Part shown: positions 11,750 through 23,148 of the stretch, in pieces
Layout: each line of letters opens with the position of its first letter
Numbering within the stretch: the stretch's first letter is position 1
Assembly: GCF_000221225.1 (NCBI RefSeq)
Contig: NW_006383030.1
Span: forward strand, 496,001-560,000
Length of the DNA: 64,000 bases
Source: Thermochaetoides thermophila DSM 1495
Lineage: Eukaryota; Ascomycota; Sordariomycetes; Sordariales; Chaetomiaceae
Direction: 5' to 3'
Notes under the pieces: generated by a model
Told to the model about the DNA's origin: nothing
What the model saw: the letters and a program-made list of their open reading frames with translations, nothing else
Database searches by the model: none
Made by a program: the position numbers and the translations under genes

Positions 11750-13065
11750 ATGGTGTCAGCGCGCAGAGCAGAGACACGATGGCTGACGCGTGCAATGCCT
11801 CTCTTTTTGGCAGGGTGCGCTGGCTTCACAACATATGTCATGGTCAAGCGGATCTGCTGTATGATACCCATGGATCTTTCGCCGCTCGAACAAGAGATGG
11901 ACAGCCTGACTAAACAGCCACCTGCAGATGACTTCTTCATATCCACCAAAAATTACACTGGCGCCAGCATCGCATTTCTCGTTCTGTACTTTATCTTCTT
12001 TTTTTAATGCTCTTGACATATGTACGAGTCTTTCTGGTTATTCAGCGCAACCCTGGAGTTACCCCTTTGGGGCCCAGCGCAGTTCAAGCCCTCGAAGAAG
12101 CGAAGAGGACGAAGAAGCAGAAGCATCGTAATAAGGACCTAGAGGACGGCTTCAGGTATGAGCCGCGACCAGACAGAAACTCCGACATACCTGGGCTCGA
12201 GGCCTTTTACAGCAAAGATGTTTTCGTTTGCGAAAATGACGGAATGCCTCGCTGGTGTAGCAGGTGCTGCAATTATCGAATCGATCGTGTACACCACTGT
12301 AGCGAGCTCGAGAGATGTGTGCGAAAAATGGATCATTTCTGTCCTTGGGTTGGGGGCGTTGTTGGCGAGACATGTGAGTTTACATTTCCTTCCATATTGA
12401 CTACTTGAGGACGTACCGCTTATGCTAGGTCAACACTAGCATTCAAATTTTTCGTCCAGTTTACATTTTACGCATCGCTTTGCTCGATCGTTGTCTCAAC
12501 AGCAGCCGCCATTTACCTTAAATCGAGACTGCACGAAGGAGATGGCCTTGATGGCTTTGTTCTTGTCGACTTGATCCTCGCTGCCGTCTTTGCCCTCTTC
12601 ACCCTCACTATGACGCTCACTTCAGTTCGTTATATATTGATGAACCTCACAGCGGTTGACTATGTCAAGTCAAAAAACATTGTCCATCAGCTAGCTATTC
12701 GCGTTCCTCGGGGTACACCTCCCGGTCCAAACTACAATGTCATCACTTACCCTCTGCCCCATCCGGCTGATCATGCAGCAGCCAGAAACAACGAGCTCCT
12801 TTCAGCTCGCGACCAACTAGCTACACGGACATTCGCTATAGTGAAGACAGAAAAGGGAGAAAATCCTTGGGATTTGGGGTATTCTCGCAACTGGAAATCG
12901 ATTATGGGCGACAATATCATAGACTGGCTGCTACCCCTCAAAGACTCGCCGTGTTCTCACTATGAGAATAACGTGAGCTTTTACGAAATGGGGCCGCTTT
13001 ATCATCAGCTGCGGATTCGATTTGGACTTCCCGAGCTCCCAAAGGATGAGAAAGTCGAAATTTGA
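11750..13065 (+). CDS. pfa5: PFA5-type protein S-palmitoyltransferase (DHHC family), one-base frameshift in a T run
   Basis: The first frame from ATG 11750 encodes membrane segments (LTRAMPLFLAGCAGFTTYVM and SIAFLVLYFIFFF) and stops at 12005-12007 inside a T7 run (11999-12005). The next frame resumes at once as MLLTYVRVFLVIQ and carries the cysteine-rich domain CSRCCNYRIDRVHHC and RCVRKMDHFCPWVGGVVGET. A 66-bp intron (12374-12439) joins to SFKFFVQFTFYASL and two more membrane segments. With one extra T the whole reads as 416 residues. Four membrane helices with a cytosolic Cys-rich loop are standard for acyltransferases that attach palmitate to cysteines at endomembranes. The active motif is DHFC, not DHHC, which as I recall is usual in filamentous-fungal PFA5 proteins. 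The frameshift is probably an assembly error, but a true mutation is possible. Confidence 0.75.
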
Positions 13066-16000
13066 AGTGCTCCAAATATCCGTGGATTACAATACAAAAT
13101 TGCGATTGGGCTGAATGAACTCGTTAATGACATAGACAGAACAGATACCCTGGGATGGATCACTTTCTTGGTTGCTCTTGATTGTTTGCTTAGTTCTTCT
13201 GGGAGTGTGGATAAGTTTAGGAACGGTATTATGCATGGCTCTGGTAACGAGCTCTGTGAATCCATCTAGTTACTCAGTCCTTGTTCTATACAGCAAGCAT
13301 GGTGCTGCTTATGATTGCAGTGTAATATCTTCAATTTAACTTGGTTGAAATGTCTATTGCAGGCGGCATCAAAACCTAGAAAATAGCCTAGGCCTTCATC
13401 TTTCCTTGACAATTTCCAAATTTCTTTGTCCAGTACTAATCATTCTTCAACGATACCCTCGCTTCTCTCAAGCTCTGTGACAATTCGAGCACTTCATATG
13501 CTGACATATCACACACTTCTCACAGACTGCTATGTTAATGAGTACCTCCTCACTCCTTCCCTCACACTGACAACACTTGAAAATGTATTCCGCTCCGGGA
13601 AGCGTCCTTGGAGTCAAAATTGCCATGACATTCTGCCCCTGACTTCCAATGAAGCTTTGGCTCCCGTTGCTTGACCTGTGTGGTAATAGGGTTAGATATT
13701 GGAGAGGTCATTAGCGAACAGTGATGTTTGGTTGGCTTACATGTTGTGGTGGCAGTTAATGTGATGGTAGCACACTTAACTCAGGAGTAGAGGTGGATAA
13801 CAATGTGGCTTGCCTGCAACTTCAACTTGTTTCTATTGCTTTGTCTGAAGTCAAGAATGACTGGAGATCCCGTCAGCTCTTATTCTCAACACAGGACTAC
13901 TTATAGACACGAAACCCTGAGAGAAAACTCTGTTGTTGTCCAACATACTATGACGGCCTTGATGCCTCTTATCCGTTTCTACCCTCACGGCGTTACACGT
14001 CTCCATAAACAGCACTATGGGAGAATAGAGTAACAGGCGGCTCGGTCAGCAGACAAGTTGGCAGTATTCCAGAGCCGGTTAACAAAGGGAAATCTTTTGG
14101 TCAGAGGAATCACAGGGAGTAAAAATAATTACCAGTTATGTTAGTAGGTGATGTACTATAAAGCCATCGGAGTTACCGTCTGCTCGCTTATGGTGCTCTT
14201 TCCCGAAGTGGTCTTCTCATTTGTAGCTTGTGTCGTTAATAGACTTCCTGGACGGTAGGCTTGAGAACACACGGTTATCTTTCGCCCTCAGTGGCGCTGG
14301 GCTCAACTTCTTTGCTGCATCTGTGAGAGGCGGACTAGCCGCCCTGGAACCAGCGCTTACATGACGGAATCGAGTTATTCATGGCTCGGGCGCAGGACCG
14401 AGTCAATATTTCATACCATGTCGAGCATGCTATTTGCTGGCTTAAGAGTTCTTGTCTATCCGTACTCTAGACATTACTTCGGGCTTTTTACAGGACTATG
14501 GGAGTACTGTACCGCAAACTAGGAGACAACAGGGATGGCAGCATCTGTTAAAACCAGATACCGAGGAATTATGATATTAAGAAGCCACATGAATGGAGTG
14601 TGGTGAGATGGATGAAGTAGAGTTGAGAGGTAATCAGCCGGGGAAATGGGCATCTAGCAGAGATCCCTAGAGCCACTAGGTAGGTAACTCGGACAAATGA
14701 CTACCACGTGTGTTCCATTCTCTGCAAGCATAGCAGCATATCCGCGTTCTGAAACAGACAAATTCATAGCACCTGGACACAATTTGCGTTTGTCTGACTT
14801 TGACATTCGGTCCACCAGGCACCAAAAGCAGAAGTTGACTGTAGCGGTGACTCCAGCCTTGTTATCCGCATGCCTGTGCTCATTTTAATTGAACACATTG
14901 CGAAAGACCAATAAAGTAAACACTCTAAAGCCCGAAACTTCATTTAGGTCCATATGTCAGGCTGGGATGTTTGAGAACTCTGCTTGGCGGCTGGGGAATT
15001 TGCTGTCAAGAGCCCCTCGGAGTTGGCCAATGAATGACTGATTGGTAGCGCCGTTGTGAATGTCGTTGAAGACGGTGAAATCACAAGAAACCATTTGTCC
15101 AAATTTCCATAGACACACAGGAACTAGGCCCTCCTATTTCCAAGAACGTTACGGGTAGATTTCCGGCATGTAAATGAAGGGGTGCTGCAACATAGATACT
15201 TGAGGTCGGATAATCCTCAATGGCTATGGAGAGATGTTGATCGTGGAGCTATAGTAGCCTTATTGGCCGGAGATTACAATGAAGGTCGATAATGCTTATG
15301 GACGGTGTCAGATGCCAAGTTTGCTACGCCGCAGGGACTCAAGGTCAGGGGTTAGCCTGAGGACATCCATAGCCCAGCCCATCGCTATATTCTCTTATTT
15401 AGATCAATGCGGTATCGCACAATCGGGCAACTTGTTTCAGAAGAATGGAGTAGCTGAAAAGACAGAATCCCTGGGAGTTAGTCTTGAGAGTCTACTAGAG
15501 ACCCCGGAAGGAGAGAGATAAAAAGGCTCCACATGCTCAGAGAATGAGGACATCTGGGCCCAGAAAACATCAAATCAAGTAACAGGAGAATGGAGAATGG
15601 AATCAAGATATAAAGGCATTAATATCATTAACCGCATAAGGAAGGTTAGGCAGAGTCTAAATTTGGGAAACAAGCAGAAAACTGAGAGTCGAGAGCGGAG
15701 CCTCAACGTAGCTTAGAGCAGGTGTTACCTGTGAGTCCCTAAGGACGCATTTGGACTGCCTGCATTAGACGGCTTGCAGTTCACTCGTTGCGCGATCAAG
15801 ATTAGACCTGCTTAGTAAATTGCAGTTTCTCCTCTTATATTCCATAATAAGTATGGTTAAGCAATGAGTTTTGATTCATTGATACCACTTCTTTGGATAA
15901 AGTTTTACGTTCATGGACAAGCCACGGCTTGCTCTGTTAGCTCCTTGGCAAGATTCTCTCCCAAGTAAGCAAGACACCACAAACCTCGCCAAGGAGATAA

Positions 16001-16824
16001 CAACCCCCAGCACACCGTAGGTATCTAGGCAGGTATGTACCAAAGGTTGGGGTATGACGTAATAAATGACCCCACTACATTGACCCACAGCGACCGGCAG
16101 GTCCACGAAACCCATCGATGCTTTGACGCGGTATTTGCACATTTGGGACATAACGCGTGGGCACCCACCTGGTACGCCAAGATTTGTTCGAGCTACGGTG
16201 GCGTGTGTGCTGGAAATTTTCGGATATAGAAATTGGCCAATCATATCGTAGGATTATGAGCGCTTCGCTTTCCGGGCATTTTTTTGGCTCTTGGCCACAC
16301 TCTGGACCTTCCCTTTCCACCACACCTACCATTGGGATTCAGAAATCTAGGTATGTAACCACCTATCCACACCCAGGTGCATTGCTTGTATACAATATCC
16401 GCTGCTATCATTAATCCACGCTTACTTTATATTATAAATCCTTTTCCGGACTCAAACAATCATTGGTCGATTAACCTCTTGTACACTTCCTGTACGCGGG
16501 ATTTTTGAAAGTTGTGCTCAGGGATCCGATCTCACTCCTTCATCCTGTAGTACCTGTGGCGCACCTCTTCTTTGCTGCAACATTTCTTTAGCATTAGATG
16601 CAGTGTGCGCTAGCACTTTATTGCAAATTAAGCTTGTACGGTGGGCGTAAATGTAGTAGCCCGCAGTGGCTCTGCGCTTCTGCGCAAGTGCATTATGCCC
16701 CAAATGTGCAAATACCGCGCCATAGACGCGACTTGACACCCATCCGCGTTGCCCCGTCACCGTGCAATTAAAGAAGCAGAAAAGCAAAGGTCACTTTTTG
16801 ACTTAATCCAGACGCTAGTTGCTA
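13066..16824. other. 3.8-kb gene-free spacer upstream of DNA polymerase eta
   Basis: I find no supportable gene. Much of it is AT-rich with many stops in all frames. A CTAGGTAGGTA motif is at 14676-14686, and a 28/30-identical inverted repeat is at 16127-16156 and 16690-16719. The last 150 bp should hold the polymerase eta promoter. Confidence 0.45.
16127..16719. repeat. Inverted repeat pair (30-bp arms, 28/30 identical) enclosing about 530 bp
   Basis: The left arm at 16127-16156 begins CGCGGTATTTGCACATTTGG. The right arm at 16690-16719 is its reverse complement apart from two transitions. Similarity fades outside the 30-bp core. The enclosed 533 bp hold no convincing gene. It could be the remains of a small inverted-repeat element, or two old opposed copies of a dispersed repeat. 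Confidence 0.6.
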
Positions 16825-19047
16825 ATGCTATTGAAAACAACAGAAATGCAGCAGCCACTAGCTCCGAATGTTTGGGATGTTCAGCAGACGAGCTGGTCCA
16901 ACAACGATATGCCACCCCGCGAATGTGCCCGCGAGGACTCAAGTGTCTCCAACCCTAGACGATGCTCTCAATTTACCTTCCGTCACCTGAGCCAGATGGC
17001 TTCATGTATCCCCTCTTCGCCTTTACGAGTCGTAGCACATATTGATTTGGATTGTTTTTATGCTCAAGTTGAGATGGTGAGACTCGGTATCGCCGAAGAT
17101 ACACCCTTTGCGGTGCAACAATGGTGAGAAAAGTCCTCGTTGATCCGCATTTGTTTTTTGTCAGGAACGCCGTTGCTTACTTAAGAAAACAGGCAGGGTC
17201 TAATTGCTGTCAACTACCCTGCGCGCAGTTATGGGATCGGCCGGCATTGTACCATTACTGAAGCGAAAAAGCTCTGTCCGAAGCTGATCACCCAGCATGT
17301 TGCTACCTGGAGAGAAGCAGACGGCAAATGGTTTGTGGCAACAGATATAATGTACAGAGAGGTATTATATGGCTGACTGCCACATCAACGCAGGGCCTAT
17401 CGTGAAGATCCTCAAGTTGCGACCGATAAGGTATGTCTTGACCCTTATCGGTCCGAGTCGAGGAAGATTCTGGTCCTCATTAAGGAACTACTCCCTCACG
17501 GCCTTCAGAGGGTGGAAAAGGCAAGTATCGATGAGGTGTTCCTGGACCTCTCTGCCCATGTTCACGCCATTTTGCTCGAACGCTTCCCTGAACTTCTTAG
17601 TCCCCAGCCACATAGGGACTTGTCTGAGCTGCTCCCGCTTCCCCCTATCTCTGATCTGGACTGGCAAGCCGACACACTGGTCGACGCAGGAGATTCTGAT
17701 AACAAAACGCTCGCAATTCTCGACCCAGATTGGGATGATGTGGCTTTTTATGTGGCATCTGGGATTGTGCGGCATCTTCGTTCGTCTATCAAAGAGAAAC
17801 TCGGCTACACATGCTCCGCAGGAATTGCAAGGAACAAGCTTCTTAGCAAGCTGGGTTCAAGCTATAAGAAGCCTAACCAGCAAACCGTCATACGGAATCG
17901 GGCAGTTGCACATTTTCTGTCTGGGGTGAAGTTCACTAAGATCCGCAACCTTGGTGGCAAATTAGGCGAACAAGTCAGCCGCGCCTTCAATACCGATTCG
18001 ATACCAGATCTTCTCACTGTTCCTATCGAGCAAATGAAGGTGAAATTGGGAGACGAAACCGCAATCTGGTTATATAACACGCTTCGGGGCGTTGACATGA
18101 GCGAGGTGAACCCTAGGATCCAAATCAAGTCGATGTTGTCGGCCAAATCCTTCCGACCTACCCTCACCACTATTGACCAGGCCGTCAGATGGTTGCGCAT
18201 CTTTGCCGCTGATATATTTTCTCGGCTAGTCGAAGAAGGAGTCTTAGAACACAGACGCCATCCAAAAACTATCAACCTGCACTACCGTCCACTCGGCGGA
18301 CAGGCCCGTTCACGCTCCTGTCCTATCCCTCAAGGCCGCGCTTTGGATGATGGTACATTATTTGATCTGGCAAAGACCCTCTTGACGCATATCGTTCAAG
18401 ATGGGAATGTGTGGCCCTGCGCTGGCCTCAGCCTTAGCGTTGGCAGCTTCGAAGATAGCGTTTCAGGTAATATGGGCATAGACGCGTTCTTGCTAAAAGG
18501 ACAGCAAGCCGAACCACCCAGCCATCGTCTGCGAGCACAATCTGTTGAAGACGTAAAAGATAACTCTTTCTCGAAAACAAAACGACGGCGACTTGATGTC
18601 CAAGATATCCGACACTTCTTCACCAAAAAAGTTACGGCTCCTTCACCGACTTCTCAAGGTCATCACCACGAAGAAGATACTAGGAAACAACCTTTCATTC
18701 TCCAAAAAGCCATGGGTTCTCCTCTTATCATTGGAGACACGGAAACAGCGCCCAGCAAGGAGGCACCGCATCACCCAATCAATTCTTCGGGCAAGTTCAT
18801 GGATGCTCTCTCCTGTTCACGGTGCAGCGCCTTTTTGGATAGTCCAGAAGCTTTGCAATGTCACCAGGACTGGCATCTTGCCAAAGACATCCAAGATCAA
18901 GAACGTGTCACCCCAGCATTTGTCAAAAAAACAACGCCCTTTCCCGCAAATGTCGGATCCGGAAGCCGGAAACTCCCTGCGGCGTCGAAACGATCGGGAA
19001 GATCCAAGAGGATGGAACGCGGGCAACAGAAGCTGAGCTTTGGGTAA
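16825..19047 (+). CDS. rad30: DNA polymerase eta (Y-family translesion polymerase, RAD30)
   Basis: Exons 16825-17123, 17193-17330 and 17394-19047 join in frame to 696 residues. The start is uncertain: ATG 16825 is the first in frame, with alternatives at 16846 and 16909. The palm has metal-binding HIDLDCFYAQVE (Asp74, Asp76) and KASIDEVFLDLS (Asp192, Glu193). IAVNYPARSYGIGR and TEAKKLCP are typical fingers sequence, and a helix-hairpin-helix and little-finger region follow to about 470. The C-terminus carries a PCNA-interaction-like motif (VQDIRHFF, 548-555), a ubiquitin-binding zinc finger (Cys620, Cys623, His636, His640) and a terminal QQKLSFG that resembles a second PCNA motif. The enzyme copies past UV-induced thymine dimers after recruitment by ubiquitinated PCNA. 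Unlike fission yeast Eso1, no acetyltransferase domain is fused. Confidence 0.9.
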
Positions 19048-21465
19048 CTCAAGGAAGCTCATGCATTGTCGAAGTAACCATGCATCAATAAATGCCTGCA
19101 GTTCGTATGTACAAAACCACATTCGCCAAAGGAAGCGAGGGCTTTTAACTCCACACTCGTGCCCTTGCGCAAGGCATGTCAGCAGGGAATGGTATCCTGA
19201 TGGCGGTGGATTTGACATTTCAACTAAGCCAGGAAAATGTAATAGTACAACGTGAGTGTGATTGTTACCACAGTCTAAGCTGAAGCTACAGTCAAACTAC
19301 GGTCATTATGAGAAAACTAGTGACTTTTGTCGGGCAATTGAGGTCGGCGTCTGGCTTCCGTCCTTCTTGGGTATGGCTTTCATCTTGTTCCCCTAATTTT
19401 TGTTTCATTCCGTCACCAACTTCGCTCTCTTGTCAACGTACCTTGACTGAGCTATCCTTGATATATTCCTTGTCGCAAATGGCAGCACCACGCTAACAAT
19501 CACATCATAGTCGGTCCTAGGTCCAACTGGGCTCAGTGTCCGTTCGGAGACCGTACCCATGGGAGGAGAGCTTCTATCGAGAGCAATGCTATGATCATCC
19601 AGAAGGCTAGGTATACCCTCTTTTGTCAAAGAGAGCGGCTCTTCGCATAGATCCTGGGGTGCAGAGTGGTGGATGTGGGGGAGAGTGCTCGGTCTCATCA
19701 CAACCGCCTTACCGACGATCACAACAACAAGCAGATGAGCAGCCTACCAATGTATGCCAGGGCATCAAGAACGATTCCAGCCTCCAGGGACAGGTTTGCT
19801 GGTGGCTTCAAAGGTGCAAAAAGTTCGTTCCAAGACGGCTGCTTAGGCACCGACTCCTAGGTATACTCCATAATGCCAAGCTTGGCTTGTCTTGGGTGCA
19901 TTGTCTGTCTGTACACACATGGACGGATGGTGCGCTTCTCGACAACGAGGCCCGGGTGACCTCACCAGCAGTCAAGGATTTGCCGCTTTGCATTGGCTTG
20001 TCAGGTTCTCAAGTCGGGTTGCTCACATCTCAGTTGTATCAGCAAATGATGATTGGCCAAATGAACATCCTGCGACCCGACACCACTTCCGTTCCTGTGC
20101 TCTGCGGTTGGGCTCCAAGCTACATGGTTGGGCATCAACGCAGTGTTTGGCCAACTTTCCCGGCCGAGGTTTTCATGTAGTGCAGCCTGGACGTCGTTGC
20201 GATCGTACCTACATACCGCCCGCGCACTTTTCCACAAGGATGTAACGATGAGCAGTTCGGCGAAAATTGAAGTTGCCAAAGGTGTAGCAGACTCTAGGCA
20301 ACTGAGCGCCGATTTTCCAGTTTTCGCCAGCGACTTGCTTTTCGTGCGGATTGCCCACAACTGGGTACCCCTTGGGCATACACAGCATTTGAGTTTTAGC
20401 TCAGTTGGGCTCGCCAGTTTGACACTAACGCCTGGCTGCAGAGTTTGAAGGCTCTTCTCTCAGTGTGCTCTGTTGTGTTTCAACAATGTGTTCAAGGCAT
20501 CAGGAGGATTGGAAGTGTCGTCTCTCGCATCTCAGTATTCAGGGCCCTCGGCACATGCTTGGTTGTCTACACATCCATCTCGGTACGTGTTCTGGAAGCC
20601 TTAGATGCAATGTATGCGCAAAACACTCCCCTCCCTGCGTGTGGGACAAGCAACCTTGCCTGCTTGAGGACCGGGAGGGCTTTGCCGTAGAATCTCCACG
20701 AGATGCAGAACGCCGCTCGCAGGGCCGAACTTGGGATAGGTGGTGCCTTCATACCTGTGACAAGCTGTGGGCGCTCAGCCCCGGACCGTTTTGCATCCAC
20801 TCAGTGCCATCAGGGAGCAGCGGTTGGGCGAGAGCCTTAGGTACCTGGGCGTACCTTGGTTGGAGAGCTGGTACGTATCGTAGGTAAACCCATGGCACTT
20901 TCGTAGCTGGGTACCTTAGGTAGCTTCTTCCCATTGGCCGTTAGGCCCCAGCATTCCACCAGCGTAGCGGTCCAGACAGCGGATAAGCCGAGCGAAGGGG
21001 ACTCTGCTAGCATCTGCGCAGTGCCCGGAGCTGGACAGCCTTGCTGTAGGGTAACAAAGCTCTCCGTACATACCGTGACGGTGCTGAGGTGCTCCAGGCT
21101 GGGTGGAAAAGTGGAGGTGTCCAGACGCCCAACTTGGGACCGAGAGCGGCCCCACCCTGTCCGCTGAACACCAAGCCCACCCAACCCGCGCATTTACACT
21201 CCCATTTTCTCCTCCACCCCCAGTTCTTTCTGTTTTTTCTTCTCTTTGATTCTCATTGTAATTTCTATGTGCGAAACGTCAAGTTAAGGGCCCTTCAGGC
21301 TGGGCAATTTCTTTTGCAACCTCGGATCCAACTCTCAACTCTTAGCTGGCTAGCGAGTCTAAACTCACCCTCCCATCCAGCGCTGAGCCAACTCTCGCCT
21401 GTCCTCGAGAAAAACACTTAAGATCAACCCTTCTGCTTGGTTTACAGGTTTTCATCTTCCCCAAG
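19048..21465. other. 2.4-kb spacer between polymerase eta and the RfeG-like gene
   Basis: I find no supportable gene. The frame at 19623-20180 is long (185 codons) but has no family resemblance and atypical composition. A GGTACCTTAGGTAG-type motif lies near 20910-20923. From about 21180 the sequence becomes CT-rich, which fits the promoter and leader of the next gene. Confidence 0.45.
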
Positions 21466-23148
21466 ATGGAGCCTGGTCCAAGGCAGAATGAGTATTTCAT
21501 CCCCCGTGATGGCATCGCACGGGAAGTTATTCAGGCAGACATCTGCCGATGGGTAAGCACTCTGAAACACCGCAAACGCCATCACGATCCGTCGATTAAC
21601 AGCCTTATCGTTGGGACCTGATGCTCTCTGTCGCCAGGGCTATTACGAGGTAAGTTGCTGCTTTTCGCTATGTCGATCCTCCTGGGTGCTGGCATTGGCG
21701 CTAATCTTTGTTCTCTCCTGTCCAGGCGCCGGATGGTCGTGTCATCCAGGGTTACTTTATTACGGCATATCGCAACCTGACATCAGTAAGGCCCCTTACA
21801 TGATTGCTGGGCCGAGAGATATGTGCTAAATGACCATGTATCTGCAGGCGATGATCGCAGATCTCAAAGAAGAGTCCCGTAAGCATTGGGAGAAGCAAAA
21901 GGCGGCCGCTGCCCGAGCTAGTGGGAGCGGCTCCTCTGCCAGAATGCATACAAACGAACCACCCCGAGCATCTGTAAGGAGCAACTCTCCCGGAGGCTCT
22001 CGAGAACAGCCCCGGGTGAATCCAGAGTACAACTCGTGGATAGGCGATCAATACGACCAGGTCTACCCCTCGTCCTCTATGGATGTCGAGTACACGACGA
22101 CTTCGCCAGTCCCTACGGGAACTCCTAGCCATGGCAGCCAATCGTACACGAGCGGCCCTCCTCCGACTTATCCTCAGCCTGCGTACCAGCCGCCACCTGT
22201 TCAGTCTTCTCCTGCCGCATATCAGCCGCAGCCTGGTTACGCCTATCCACCTAACACTCCGTCAACGCAATATCCGCCCAATCCTCCTCCGACGCAATTT
22301 CCTCCCAACCCTCCTTCTACACAATATACACCCAATCCTCCACCGACACAATACCCACCTAATGCCCCCCCAACGCAGTACCCGCCTAACCCCCCGCCAG
22401 CGCAGTATTCACCACCACCGCAGGCTCCAGGGGATAGGTATACCGCCATGGCTCCTCCCCCAATGCCAAACCCTTATCCTCAAGAAAGCGCTCCATATGT
22501 CCATGGGTCAAATTATCAAACAGCGCCTGCTTATGCGGCCCCAGCACCAGTCCGGATACCACCCACCATGCCTGTCTCGACTGCGCCGCCATCCAGAACG
22601 TATAGTGTGCCGGTGTCAGGTACTCCCGTCTATGGAACCGAGCCGGACCCTTACAATTATCCTGCAAGCGCCCCGGCCTTCCCCGCAGACCCTCTTTACG
22701 GTCGTGGTGCGTATTCCGCGGCATCGAGATATTCATCCGAGGCTTCGTCTGATCATTTAGGTTCTTCCGCAGGTGCACCTTCGCGTCCTGCTTACGCCCC
22801 CCGCCGGATCCCCAGTACGATGACCGACAGAGCTCACCACTTCCATCTGTTCCTACCCCCAGTAGTGTTGGCACAGTGCCCATAACCAGTAATGGTGTTC
22901 CCCCTCCGCGCCGTACAGACCGCGATTCGGAGCCGAGGGACAGAGACTGGGAACGTGATCGCGAGCGCGATCGTGAGCGTGATAGAGAACGAGACTGGGA
23001 CCGTGATCGGGATCGAGACTGGGATCGAGACTGGGAGCGGGACCGAGAGCGTGATCGCGACCGTGATCGCGAGCGCGACTACCACAGGACTCGGTGGGAA
23101 GCCGAACGCGAAGACCGACATGTCGATCGGAACCGTCGTCACCGTTAA
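21466..23148 (+). CDS. RfeG-like conserved fungal protein, with repeat-rich C-terminus; one-base frameshift and unresolved first splice
   Basis: Exon 1 (21466-21552) encodes NEYFIPRDGIAREVIQADIC. Later exons encode LGPDALCRQGYYE (to 21649), APDGRVIQGYFITAYRNLTS (21726-21785) and AMIADLKEESRKHWEKQK (from 21848). This is the conserved core of a fungal family that I recall being labelled 'transcription factor RfeG' in Aspergillus. The function is not established. A tandem P-x-T-Q-Y-P-P-N-P-P repeat follows (about 22255-22440). The C-terminus is a run of Arg-Asp/Glu dipeptides (22919-23090), like RNA-binding RE/RD tails. Two problems appear. The only canonical first intron (21553-21602) does not preserve frame into LGPDALC, and a C6 run at 22797-22802 needs one more C to join the proline-rich part to the RD tail. 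Confidence 0.62.
22255..22440 (+). repeat. Tandem proline/tyrosine coding repeat in the RfeG-like gene
   Basis: About five or six imperfect copies of a 10-11-codon unit encode variants of PPTQYPPNPP. The protein repeat is better kept than the DNA repeat, so selection on the peptide is likely. It looks like a disordered, possibly phase-separating segment. Confidence 0.7.
22919..23090 (+). repeat. Arg-Asp/Glu dipeptide repeat (RD/RE tail)
   Basis: Repeated CGN-GAY/GAR codon pairs with spaced Trp residues (RDWERDRERD and RDWDRDRDRD) form an alternating-charge tail at the C-terminus of the RfeG-like protein. Confidence 0.75.

Noticed and set aside
16163..16680. A transposase gene inside the inverted repeat
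   Set aside because: No frame in the enclosed sequence has transposase motifs. Short frames sharing VFAHLGHNA are just the two repeat arms translated.
19623..20180. 185-codon plus-strand frame between polymerase eta and the RfeG-like gene
   Set aside because: Composition is atypical for a protein (many Cys, Trp and Gln), there is no family resemblance, and it overlaps equally long frames on both strands.
22762..22820. A short intron to explain the RfeG-like frame change
   Set aside because: The only GT-AG pair near it is 43 bp long and splices into an immediate stop. A missing C explains the data better.
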